Shown in pieces: positions 8,624 to 16,074 of a stretch of DNA of 64,000 nt. The stretch is from the NCBI RefSeq assembly GCF_009846865.1, contig NZ_WUWN01000019.1, positions 1-64,000 on the forward strand, written 5' to 3'. The DNA comes from Puerhibacterium puerhi (lineage in GTDB: Bacteria; Actinomycetota; Actinomycetes; Actinomycetales; Cellulomonadaceae). The position numbers were made by a program, and so were the translations under genes. A model generated the notes under the pieces. That model was not told the DNA's origin. It searched no databases and saw only the letters and a program-made list of their open reading frames with translations. Each line of letters opens with the position of its first letter. Positions within the stretch are counted from its first letter, which is position 1.

Positions 8624-9763
8624 TCACGCCGGCGCGGCGACGACGGCGTCCGTCCGCTGCGTGGCAGAGGCCGTGAAGCCCTTCGCCCGCCGCTCGTCCG
8701 CCTCGGACCACAGGTCGGTGGTCACCTCCTGCTTCACGAGCGGGATCACCTCCGCGGCGAAGCGGCGCACCACGTCCTCCTGCTGCGCGGGCGGCAGCAG
8801 GTGGTTGACGGACACCGACTGCAGCACGTGGCCGAAGTCCCGGTGGTAGTCGAGGATCTTCGCCGCGACCCGCTCCGGGGACCCCACGAGCGCCGGCCCG
8901 CGCTCCACCGCCTCCTCGATCGTCTCGAAGGCGAGCGCCTTGCCGACGTGCGTCGCCGGGTCGTACCCCCGCCGGCGCATCGCGGCGACCTGCCCCTCGT
9001 ACAGAGGCCGGTACTCCTCGATCGCGGCCTCGGTGGTGTCCGCGAGGAACAGCCCGCCCGACCCCGAGCCCACGAACCCGTACCGGGGATCGTGCCCGTG
9101 CGCCGCGTACAGCGCCCGGTAGCGGTCGATGAGGACCTGGTAGTTCTCCCGCGGCTGCAGCGCGTTCGCGCTGACGATCGGGTCCCCGTACCGGGCGGCC
9201 AGTTCGACGGCGAACTGCGAGGTCGCCGACCCGTGCCAGACGCGGAACGGTCCGGCGTAGGGCCGCGGCAGCGTGGTGGCGTGCTCGAGGCGGTGGCGGT
9301 GCCGTCCCTCCCAGGTCACCTCCTCCTCGCTGAGCAGGAGCCGCAGCAGCGCGTAGTTCTCCTCGAGGTACTCGTACTGCTTGGTGATGTCGAGGCCCAT
9401 CAGCGGGTACTGCAGCTCCTCGTTGCCCTTGCCGATGGTGATCTCGAGCCGGCCGCGGGAGAGCTGGTCCACCGTGGCGAGGTCCTCCGCGACCCGGACC
9501 GGGTCGAGCAGCGAGAGCACCGTGACGCCGGTGCCGAGCAGGATGCGCTCGGTGGCCTGCGCGCCCGCGCCGAGGATCACGGTGGGCGCCGACGACAGCA
9601 CGTCACCGGCATGCCGCTCCCCCACCGCGAACGAGTCGAAGCCGAGCTCCTCCGCCAGCACGGCGTGCTCCACCACGCGCGCGAGGCGGTCCGCCGGGGG
9701 GACGGCCTCGCCCGTGACCGGGTGCGGCGGGTTGAAGACGATGTCGAGCAGCTGGAAGCGCAC
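8624..9763 (-). CDS. LLM-class flavin-dependent oxidoreductase
   Basis: 379 aa from GTG 9763, three bases after the stop of the preceding LLM gene. It is a luciferase-like TIM-barrel monooxygenase: N-terminal sheet MRFQLLDIVFNPPHP, the EELGFDSFAVGERHAG segment, VDQLSRGRLEITIGKGNEE, and the C-terminal VGSPERVAAKILDYHRDFGH block. The family uses reduced FMN and oxygen to oxidise small organic substrates. It is the last gene of the run of LLM, GNAT and rhodanese genes that starts at 15.5 kb. Its substrate is not evident; the neighbourhood suggests a thioether or sulfonate intermediate. Confidence 0.88.
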   Translation of the reverse strand: MRFQLLDIVFNPPHPVTGEAVPPADRLARVVEHAVLAEELGFDSFAVGERHAGDVLSSAPTVILGAGAQATERILLGTGVTVLSLLDPVRVAEDLATVDQLSRGRLEITIGKGNEELQYPLMGLDITKQYEYLEENYALLRLLLSEEEVTWEGRHRHRLEHATTLPRPYAGPFRVWHGSATSQFAVELAARYGDPIVSANALQPRENYQVLIDRYRALYAAHGHDPRYGFVGSGSGGLFLADTTEAAIEEYRPLYEGQVAAMRRRGYDPATHVGKALAFETIEEAVERGPALVGSPERVAAKILDYHRDFGHVLQSVSVNHLLPPAQQEDVVRRFAAEVIPLVKQEVTTDLWSEADERRAKGFTASATQRTDAVVAAPA

Positions 9764-9766
9764 GGC

Positions 9767-10903
9767 TCAGGCCGCCTGCTCGCCCGCGCCGGCCGCGCCG
9801 GCCGTCGTCGCGGCCGCGTCCCGCTTGGCGACCTCCTCGCGCACGATCGGGATGACGTAGCGGCCGAAGTCGATCGCATCGTCGAGCAGGTCGTAGCCGC
9901 GGGCCGAGATCACGCGCACGCCGAGGTCGTAGTACCGCAGCAGCGCCTCGGCGATCTGCTCGGGGGTCCCCACCAGGGCGTTGGAGTTGCCCGCACCGCC
10001 GGTGGCCTTCGCCGTGGCCGTCCAGAGCACCTCGTCGAACCGCTCGCCCTGGGCAGCGATCTCCAGCAGCCGCTGGGAGCCGGCGTTCTCGGGGTTGGTG
10101 ATCGGGTGCCGCCTGGAGAGCTGGCCGCCCGACGCGGCTTTGCGTGCCTCGATCCGTTCGAGGACCCGGTGGGCCTTCTCCCAGGCCAGCTCCTCTGTCG
10201 GGGCGACGATCGGGCGGAACGCCGCGTGGATGCGCGGCGGCGTCGCGCGCCCGGCGGCGGCGGCCTCGGCGTGTACGCGCGCGATCTGCTCGGCGGTCCG
10301 GTCGCGCGGCTCGCCCCACACGGCGTAGATGTCCGCCTCGGCGGCCCCGACCCGGAAGGCGGCGTCGGACGACCCGCCGAAGGAGATCGTGGGCACGTGC
10401 CCCTCGACCGGCTTGGTGTCGAGCACGAAGTCCTCGAAGTCGTAGAACTGACCGTGGTGGTCGAACGCGTCGGGGCTGGTCCAGGCCTTCTTGACGATCC
10501 GGATGTACTCGTGGGTGCGGGCGTACCGCTCGTCCTTGGTGAGGCGGTCGCCCTCGCGGCCCTGCTCGTGGTCGTTGCCGCCGGTGATGAAGTGGACGCT
10601 CAGCCGGCCGCCGGAGAGCTGGTCGAGCGTGGCGAAGGTCTTGGCCGCGTACGTGGGGTAGCTGACGTTGGGGCGGTGCGCCAGCAGCAGCTCGATGCTC
10701 TGCAGGCGGGCGGCGGTGTACGCCGCGAGCGCCGCCGGCTCGGGGCCGGAGGACCCGTAGGCGAAGAGCACACGGGTCCAGCCGTTGTCCTCGTGGGCGC
10801 GGACGATCCGCTCGAGGTAGGCGGGGTCGAAGGCGGCGGTGGTGCGGGCCGACGCCTCCGAGGCGTCGTTGGTGGTGGCGATGCCGAGGAACTCGACGGG
10901 CAT
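9767..10903 (-). CDS. LLM-class flavin-dependent oxidoreductase, SsuD/alkanesulfonate-monooxygenase-like
   Basis: 378 aa from ATG 10903, preceded by AAGGAG at a good distance. Conserved features: VEFLGIATTNDASE at the N-terminus, FATLDQLSGGRLSVHFITGG (flavin-binding region of the SsuD-like subgroup), HHGQFYDFEDF, TISFGGSSDAAF and the C-terminal ALVGTPEQIAEALLRYYDLG. The enzyme should oxidatively cleave a C-S bond in a sulfonate or thioether using FMNH2 supplied by a separate reductase. It is the second of four LLM genes in this minus-strand operon, which makes a stepwise organosulfur pathway or a broad substrate range likely. Confidence 0.88.
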   Translation of the reverse strand: MPVEFLGIATTNDASEASARTTAAFDPAYLERIVRAHEDNGWTRVLFAYGSSGPEPAALAAYTAARLQSIELLLAHRPNVSYPTYAAKTFATLDQLSGGRLSVHFITGGNDHEQGREGDRLTKDERYARTHEYIRIVKKAWTSPDAFDHHGQFYDFEDFVLDTKPVEGHVPTISFGGSSDAAFRVGAAEADIYAVWGEPRDRTAEQIARVHAEAAAAGRATPPRIHAAFRPIVAPTEELAWEKAHRVLERIEARKAASGGQLSRRHPITNPENAGSQRLLEIAAQGERFDEVLWTATAKATGGAGNSNALVGTPEQIAEALLRYYDLGVRVISARGYDLLDDAIDFGRYVIPIVREEVAKRDAAATTAGAAGAGEQAA

Positions 10904-10945
10904 GGGACTCTCCTTGGGGGTGGTGAAGGGGCGAGGTGCTGTGGT

Positions 10946-12616
10946 TCACGCCGGCGACCGGGGCGACTGCTCCGGCCCGGTCGCCGGCAGGCCCGCGGCC
11001 TTCCACGCCGGGAAGCCGCCGTCGACGTGCGAGACGTTCGTGTAGCCGCGGGCCGCGAGCGCCTCGGCCACGGGGCCCGAGCCGTCGACGGACCCGCACA
11101 CGACCACGACCGGTGTGTCGAGGGCCACCGCGGGGTGGTCGGCGGGGCCGAACAGCGCGTCGAGGTCGCCGCGGTCGGCGTGGGTCGCGCCGGGGATCTC
11201 ACCGGCGGACGCCCGGCCCCCGGCCGAGCGGACGTCGATCAGCAGCGCACCGTCGGCCACCTTGTCGGCTGCGGCCTGGGGCGTCTGGAGCTCGGGGGTC
11301 TGCGAGGTGGCGGTCATGGTGGATGCCCTTCGGGTTGTCGTTGCCGGGTGAAGTTCGGGATGGGGTCGGGTCCTGCCGGCCTCGGTAAGGTCGAGACCGT
11401 GCGGGCGCCGTCTGGCGAGGGCCGGGGTCGCCCGGACGGACGAGGTGGGCGACGGCACGCCCGTCCATGCCTCGGCGAGGAGGGCGAACGAGCGGCGGAC
11501 GTCGGCTGGGTCGTGGGCGGCGGTCGTGACGAGCAGCTCGTCGGCTCCGGTGGCCCGCTGCAGCGTCTCGAGCCGCTCGACGACGGTGGCGGGGTCTCCG
11601 ACGATCCGGGTGTCGACGCGGTCGGCCACCACGGCGCGCTCGTCCTCCGGGCGCCGGGCCCACGGCGTCGCGTCCTGCGGGCGCGGGTAGGCGATCGCCC
11701 CGTCGGCCCCGCGCCGGATGGACAGCACCCAGTCGGCGAACGGCGTCGCCAGCTCGCGCGCGCGGTCCAGGGTGTCGGCCACGAGCACGTCGGCGGAGAC
11801 GACGACGTACGGCTCGGCCAGCACGCCCGGGCGGAACGCGTCGCGGTAGGCCGCGACGGTGTCGAGCGTGGTGTGCGGGCTGACGTGGAAGTTCGCGGCG
11901 ATCGGCAGGCCGAGCTCGCCGGCCACGCGCGCCGACTCTCCGCCGGAGGAGGCGAGCACGAACAGGTCGAACGCGGCGTCCTGCACGGGTGGGGACACAT
12001 AGCGGGTGCCGGCGGCATCGGCGTACGTCCCGGCACGCAGCCCGAGCACCAGCTCGAGCTCCTCGCGGAAGCTCGACGGCGTGCGCGCCGCCCCGACGAC
12101 CCGCTTCTGCGCCAGGATCCGCTCGCGCAGCGCGGAGTCGGTCAGGTCGACCGGCGGGGCGGGCGGCACGAGGAGGCCGTCGACGACGCGGGCGCTCGCC
12201 GCTGCAGGCCTCGGCCGCGGGTCACCGAGGAGCCCCGGCTCCTCGCCCGGTTTGCTCGGCGTCGTGAACGCCCGGCCCAGGCCCAGGTCGACGCGGCCGG
12301 GGTGCAGCGCGGCGATCGTGCCGAACTGCTCGGCGGCGATCAACGGGCTGGTGGTGCTCAGCAGCACGGCCCCCGACCCGACGCGGATCTGCGTCGTGCG
12401 CGCCGCCACCGCCGCGGCCAGCACGGCCGGCGATGCCGAGGCCACGCCCGGCGACAGGTGGTGCTCGGCGTACCAGATGCGCCGGTAGCCGAGCCGGTCG
12501 AGCTCCACGGCGAGCCCGACGGCGTCGCGGATCGCCTGCGCGCCGGTGCCGCCGTCGGGCACCAGGGCGAGGTCCAGCACGGACAGGGGTGCGCGGGCTG
12601 CGGTGGGGTGCGTCAT
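10946..12616 (-). CDS. LLM flavin oxidoreductase (MsnO8-type) in frame with a C-terminal rhodanese domain
   Basis: 556 aa from ATG 12616, which overlaps the upstream stop (ATGA). Residues 1-about 395 form a MsnO8-type luciferase-like oxidoreductase (VLDLALVPDG, YAEHHLSPGVASASP, GSGAVLLSTTSPLIAAEQFGT, LGLGRAF). After LAEAW comes a 40-residue Pro/Arg/Thr-rich stretch, then without any stop a complete single-domain rhodanese (ALLIDVRSAGG, VVVVCGSVDGSG with the persulfide Cys, HVDGGFPAWKAAGLP). An ATG at 11317 could start the rhodanese separately, but its ribosome site is poor. So either a real fusion channelling sulfane sulfur, or two genes whose separating stop has been lost. Confidence 0.85.
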   Translation of the reverse strand: MTHPTAARAPLSVLDLALVPDGGTGAQAIRDAVGLAVELDRLGYRRIWYAEHHLSPGVASASPAVLAAAVAARTTQIRVGSGAVLLSTTSPLIAAEQFGTIAALHPGRVDLGLGRAFTTPSKPGEEPGLLGDPRPRPAAASARVVDGLLVPPAPPVDLTDSALRERILAQKRVVGAARTPSSFREELELVLGLRAGTYADAAGTRYVSPPVQDAAFDLFVLASSGGESARVAGELGLPIAANFHVSPHTTLDTVAAYRDAFRPGVLAEPYVVVSADVLVADTLDRARELATPFADWVLSIRRGADGAIAYPRPQDATPWARRPEDERAVVADRVDTRIVGDPATVVERLETLQRATGADELLVTTAAHDPADVRRSFALLAEAWTGVPSPTSSVRATPALARRRPHGLDLTEAGRTRPHPELHPATTTRRASTMTATSQTPELQTPQAAADKVADGALLIDVRSAGGRASAGEIPGATHADRGDLDALFGPADHPAVALDTPVVVVCGSVDGSGPVAEALAARGYTNVSHVDGGFPAWKAAGLPATGPEQSPRSPA

Positions 12617-12789
12617 CGTGCGTCTCTCCAGTCGTGCGGACGGTGTTGGGTGCCCTCGGCCTCCACGACCCAGCGTTGGAGCACCTCGCGGTACGCCCGG
12701 TCGGCGGATGCGTGCTCGACGACGTCCGGCCGGGCCGGCGGAGGCTGCAGCAGGAGGGACTCGTCCTGGTGCGGGACCCACGGGGTCAT
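12613..12789 (-). CDS. 58-aa uncharacterised protein, translationally coupled on both sides
   Basis: ATG 12789 overlaps the GNAT stop (ATGA) and its TGA overlaps the LLM-rhodanese start (ATGA), so it is almost certainly translated. The protein begins MTPWVPHQDESLLLQPPPAR and ends QHRPHDWRDAR. It has a Pro-rich N-terminus and an acidic/basic helical middle (VVEHASADRAYREVLQRWVVEAEG). There is no signal peptide, no membrane segment and no Cys. I do not recognise a family. Its position between an acetyltransferase and a monooxygenase suggests an accessory or carrier/adaptor role in the same pathway. Confidence 0.75.
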   Translation of the reverse strand: MTPWVPHQDESLLLQPPPARPDVVEHASADRAYREVLQRWVVEAEGTQHRPHDWRDAR

Positions 12790-13436
12790 GGCGTCACCAA
12801 CCACTTCTCGAAGGCGTGCGGACCGATCGACCCGGGATCCGCGGAGGGGTTGAACAAGGGCGTGTAACCGGTCGCCAGGTACAGGCGGACCGCCTCCGGC
12901 TGCCGAGGACCCGTGGTCAGGTACACCCGGCGATAGCCGCGCTCGCGGGCGCGCTGCTCGAGCTCGGTCAGCACGATCCGGGCGAGACCGCGGCGGCGGT
13001 GCGCCGAGTGCGTCCAGATCCGCTTCAGCTCGGCCGTCGGCACGGCGGGCGCACCGTCGTCGCGGCGGGTGCCGGGACGGGACAGGCGCGCGGGGTCGCC
13101 GAGCTCGGCCTCGGTCCGGTGGCGGAACGCGCCGCCCGCGACGGGGTGGCCTGCGTCCGCGCCGTCCTCGCCCGCGCCCTCGAGCAGCAGGAGCAGCTCG
13201 CCGTGCGGCGGGGAGAACTCCCGCTCGCCGTAGTGGTCCATCTCGTGGCGCAGCTCCTCCTCGGACAGCACCTTCCGGTAGCGCGTCCAGTACTCGTGGG
13301 CGAGCTCGTCGAGCAGGGGGCGGACCAGAGGATCGCGCAGGTGGACCGACCGGATCTGCAGCGGCCACGTCGTCGCGCCGGCGGAGGCGCCGGCGGGCTG
13401 GTCGTGCGTCGTCGTGGTGGCGGGCGAGGACGTCAT
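12786..13436 (-). CDS. GNAT-family N-acetyltransferase
   Basis: 216 aa from ATG 13436, overlapping the DUF1684 gene stop (ATGA). The GNAT fold is clear: the acetyl-CoA loop is IWTHSAHRRRGLARIVLTELE (R/Q-x-x-G-x-A type), followed by YRRVYLTTGPRQPEAVRLYLATGY, the usual motif B. The N-terminus holds a disordered Thr/Ala-rich stretch. The reaction is acetyl transfer from acetyl-CoA to an amine. In Bacillus, S-substituted cysteines are N-acetylated by GNAT enzymes before flavin monooxygenase cleavage and M20 deacetylation. The same enzyme types co-occur here, so a similar role is a reasonable inference. Confidence 0.88.
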   Translation of the reverse strand: MTSSPATTTTHDQPAGASAGATTWPLQIRSVHLRDPLVRPLLDELAHEYWTRYRKVLSEEELRHEMDHYGEREFSPPHGELLLLLEGAGEDGADAGHPVAGGAFRHRTEAELGDPARLSRPGTRRDDGAPAVPTAELKRIWTHSAHRRRGLARIVLTELEQRARERGYRRVYLTTGPRQPEAVRLYLATGYTPLFNPSADPGSIGPHAFEKWLVTP

Positions 13437-14341
13437 CGTGGCGCCTTCTCCCCCGCCGCGACCGCGAACGGGACGTGGTTGCCGGGCGCCGGCGCCGGGC
13501 ACGTGCCGTGGTCGCTGAAGGCGTAGGGCAGGTTGAGCACCCGGTTGAGGTCGAGGCGGAGCGTGCCGGAGGCGCCGGGCGGCACGTCGTCGGGCAGGTC
13601 GACCCACAGTGCTCGCCACGGCGCGACGCCGTCGGCCTCGTCGCTGAAGAGCAGTGTCGCGGCGCCGCCCTTGCCGGTCAGCGTCAAGGTGGCGGTGCGC
13701 CGCCCGTCGGCGTCGGCGAGGTCGATCTCGCCGATCGCCTGCACGCGGTGGACGAGGCCCGCACGAGCGGCGCCGACGACGAGGTCGCTCGGCTCGGCGT
13801 GACGGCGCAGCGGCACGTCGCGCACCCAGGCCTCGTCGTACCCGAAGGTCGGCACACCGGTGAAGCCCAGGCGTGCGGGGGCGAGCGGGTCGCGCAGCCG
13901 GATCGCGTAGCGGCCGGTGCGCCGGACCAGCTCGACGGCGACGGCGGCCGTCTCGCCGCCTGCCTCGCCGTCGACAGCGCCGCCCTCCGGCGCCCGTCCG
14001 AGCGGCAGGTACGTGCCGACGACGCTGCTTCGCCCCTCCTCGAGCAGGGTGTCCGTCGCACCGTGCCGCAGCGCCTCGCCGACCAGGGTCGGCGCGCCGT
14101 GCCTGCCCGGGTCACCGCCTCGCACGTGCGCCCCCTCGGTGTCCGCCCACCACACGCCGGGCACGCCGGGCAATGTGCCCGGCTCGGCGGGCAACCAGTG
14201 ATAGCCGACGAGGGTGAGCCAGCCGTGCGGGGCGGCCAGGTCGCGCTCGCGACCGGCGCGCCAGGCGGACCACGCTTCCGCAGCGTGGCCGCCCGCCGCG
14301 GCCGGGAGCGACGTCGCATGGGTAGGGGTGTCGGTGGTCAT
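13433..14341 (-). CDS. DUF1684 family protein
   Basis: 302 aa from ATG 14341, with GAGGTG just upstream. The order of motifs matches DUF1684: N-terminal WSAWRAGRERDLAAPHGWLTLVGYHWL, central FGYDEAWVRDVPL, and C-terminal LRLDLNRVLNLPYAFSDHGTCPAPAPGNHVP with the conserved DLNR and CPAP elements. The biochemical function of this family is not established. It is cytoplasmic, with no signal or membrane segments. It is coupled to the GNAT gene and follows an LLM gene by 34 bp, so it belongs to the sulfur operon. Low-complexity Glu/Gly/Ala insertions are present around residues 120-135. Confidence 0.85.
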   Translation of the reverse strand: MTTDTPTHATSLPAAAGGHAAEAWSAWRAGRERDLAAPHGWLTLVGYHWLPAEPGTLPGVPGVWWADTEGAHVRGGDPGRHGAPTLVGEALRHGATDTLLEEGRSSVVGTYLPLGRAPEGGAVDGEAGGETAAVAVELVRRTGRYAIRLRDPLAPARLGFTGVPTFGYDEAWVRDVPLRRHAEPSDLVVGAARAGLVHRVQAIGEIDLADADGRRTATLTLTGKGGAATLLFSDEADGVAPWRALWVDLPDDVPPGASGTLRLDLNRVLNLPYAFSDHGTCPAPAPGNHVPFAVAAGEKAPR

Positions 14342-14375
14342 GGTCACCTCGGATCTCGTGGGGAGGGCGGTCGGG

Positions 14376-15521
14376 TCAGGCGTCGACGAGCTGGTCCGGG
14401 GCGCGCCGCTCGAGCGGCGGCCGCGGGATCGTCGTGGCACGCCGCGGCCGCCCTTCACCGTCGGCGCCCGCACGGGCACGCGGTGCGCCGCGCAGGCCGA
14501 GGCTCTCGCGCAGGGTGCCGGCGCTGCGTCCCGTCCGGAACAGTCCGGCACGCTGCAGCTCCGGCACCAGGTGGTGAGCGATCGCGTCGAGGTCCGGGCC
14601 CAGTGCCGACGGCCGCAGCACGAACCCGTCGGCGGCGCCCGCCGCGTGCCAGTCGGCGATCACCGTGGCCAGCCGCCCGGGGGTGCCGGCGACCATGAGC
14701 GCGCCGGTGGCGCCGGAGCCCTCGGCCTCGACCAGCTCGAGCCGCGCCTGCGCGCTCTCGCGGTCGGACGACAGCACCACGACGGCGTCCACGACCACGC
14801 GCACGGCGTCCGGGGCACGAGCCGCCGCGACGGCGGCCGCGCGCACCGCCGTGCGCAGCTGCGCGGCCTGCGCGGCGTCAGCCGCCGCGACGCGCGCGAC
14901 GTCGGCGACGCGACCGGCGAGCACGGTGCAGGCCTCGGAGCGGACGCGCACGACCACGGGCGGGCGGCACTGCGGCGGCACCCCGCCACCTCCCGCGGCG
15001 GCGTCGCCGGCCGCCACGCTCTCGCCGCCCCAGGCCCGGGCCACGGCCACGACCGCCGGCTCGGCTCGCGCCGCCCAGGCCTCGTCGGGCTCGGCCGTCG
15101 CTGAAGGCGCCGCGACCTGCCAGCCGGCCCGGCCGGCGCTGGCGCGGTCGATCCTGGCCACTGCCGCGGCCACGTGCGCCGCATCGAGTGCGAACGGGTC
15201 CACGGCGGCGACCAGACCGATGCTCCGGGTGTGCGGCACCGCCCGAGCGGCGGCGACGGCGGCGTCGAGCCGCCCGGCTGCCCGGGGGCGACCGGGATGC
15301 AGCACGAAGCCCTCGTCGAGGGCGACGAGGTCGAGGAGGGCCCGGTCGGCGGTGCGCACGAGACCGACGAAGCGCTGGCCGTCGAAGGGACGGGGGCCGA
15401 CGGCGCCGCGGGCGCGGTGGCCGGCCGAGCCGGCGCCGGCAGCGGTGAGGTCGACACCGAGGATGACGCGGCGGGTGGCCCCGAGGGACGTCCGGTGCGG
15501 CGTCGAGGCGGGCAGAGGCAT
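14376..15521 (-). CDS. LLM-class flavin-dependent oxidoreductase, divergent (NtaA/SnaA-like)
   Basis: 381 aa from ATG 15521; a longer frame reaches 15596 but lacks the family signature. The core is luciferase-like: GVDLTAAGAGS, FVGLVRTADRALLDLVALDEGF, AAAVARIDRASAGRAGWQV, and the C-terminal TPGRLATVIADWHAAGAADGFVLRPSAL block shared by NtaA/SnaA/DszA-type monooxygenases. The middle is shorter and more Ala-rich than usual. It is the first long gene behind a SAM-IV riboswitch and a Cys-ending short ORF. A strong hairpin sits about 17 bp before the start. It leads the operon of LLM, DUF1684, GNAT and rhodanese genes. Confidence 0.83.
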   Translation of the reverse strand: MPLPASTPHRTSLGATRRVILGVDLTAAGAGSAGHRARGAVGPRPFDGQRFVGLVRTADRALLDLVALDEGFVLHPGRPRAAGRLDAAVAAARAVPHTRSIGLVAAVDPFALDAAHVAAAVARIDRASAGRAGWQVAAPSATAEPDEAWAARAEPAVVAVARAWGGESVAAGDAAAGGGGVPPQCRPPVVVRVRSEACTVLAGRVADVARVAAADAAQAAQLRTAVRAAAVAAARAPDAVRVVVDAVVVLSSDRESAQARLELVEAEGSGATGALMVAGTPGRLATVIADWHAAGAADGFVLRPSALGPDLDAIAHHLVPELQRAGLFRTGRSAGTLRESLGLRGAPRARAGADGEGRPRRATTIPRPPLERRAPDQLVDA

Positions 15522-15537
15522 GGAAGGGGCTCCGTTC

Positions 15538-15558
15538 GGGGCGGCCGACGGCCGCCCC
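15538..15558 (-). terminator. GC hairpin just before the LLM start codon
   Basis: A perfect 9-bp stem GGGGCGGCC-gtc-GGCCGCCCC ends 17 bp before the LLM ATG and lies after the Cys-ending short ORF. It could act as an attenuator or hide the ribosome-binding region; which of the two is not shown by sequence alone. Confidence 0.5.
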
Positions 15559-15664
15559 CGCGCGTCGAGGCGGCGGGAGCGGTCAGACGGCCGCAAGGCT
15601 GAGCGGGTCGAGAAGGGCCCAGGGCGGGCTAGCGGTCACCGGGCCAGGTCGGGTCGGGTCGCGG

Positions 15665-15778
15665 TCAGCGACAACACTCGAGCGGGCGCGCGACGTCGCG
15701 CGGCGTCCGCGTCGTGGCCGTCCCCGCACCCTGGGAGGACTCGGCCGCAAGGCCGTCGAGCGTCTCGCTCGGGCTCAT
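15665..15778 (-). CDS. Candidate leader peptide, 37 aa, ending in tandem cysteines
   Basis: ATG 15778 has GGAG six bases upstream (CCAGGAGACGACG). The peptide starts MSPSETLDGLAAESSQG and ends ARPLECCR before TGA. The last codons are CTC GAG TGT TGT CGC: two adjacent Cys codons, both TGT, which is rare in a genome this GC-rich. The ORF lies between a SAM-IV aptamer and a stable hairpin preceding the LLM start. This is the layout expected of a translational attenuator sensing Cys-tRNA. Cys-containing leader peptides before sulfur operons are known in actinobacteria; that this is one is inference. Confidence 0.55.
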   Translation of the reverse strand: MSPSETLDGLAAESSQGAGTATTRTPRDVARPLECCR

Positions 15779-15845
15779 CGTCGTCTCCTGGTGTGCCCGC
15801 TCGGCGGGCGTCGCGTCTTGCCCGGCGCCGGACGGCGACGAGCCT

Positions 15846-15921
15846 GGTCCTCACCCGGGGCACCCGCCCACGCGGGGGTTGCCGTCCGACCAGCCGGGGC
15901 TTCGCGTCGGAGCTCATGACC
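15846..15921 (-). promoter_or_regulatory. SAM-IV riboswitch upstream of the LLM/GNAT operon
   Basis: On the minus strand the aptamer reads GGTCATGAGCTCCGACGCG, CCCCGGCTGGTCGGACGGCAACCC, then GGGTGCCCCGGGTGAGGACC. GGTC/GACC close P1. This fits the SAM-IV consensus closely. It is followed by GTCCGGCGCCGGGCAAGACGCG, including the GCAAG element seen after the other aptamers. Downstream come the Cys-ending short ORF and the LLM gene, so SAM repression is expected for the whole operon. Confidence 0.88.
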
Positions 15922-15979
15922 TACCGAGGCGGCGGGCGCGCCGATGTGAAGGACCGCTCACCGCGCCTCGGTGCGGTGG

Positions 15980-16008
15980 AAGGTACGAAGCGAGCGTGCC
16001 GGCGTCAA
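15980..16008 (-). promoter_or_regulatory. Sigma-70-type promoter for the SAM-IV/LLM transcript
   Basis: Minus strand TTGACG (16003-16008), 17-bp spacer, TACCTT (15980-15985). The transcript would begin about 50 bp before the aptamer. Confidence 0.55.
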
Positions 16009-16074
16009 CGGATCGCAGCTGCGTCTCACACTGCGAGAACCGCTTCTCGACGCGGAGCCGCCGACGCTTCGCGG

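Noticed and set aside
8336-12853. A 1505-codon open frame on the plus strand
   Set aside because: It runs antisense to a string of well-supported LLM, GNAT and rhodanese genes; its composition is the Arg/Gly/Ala-rich text expected from a high-GC shadow frame.
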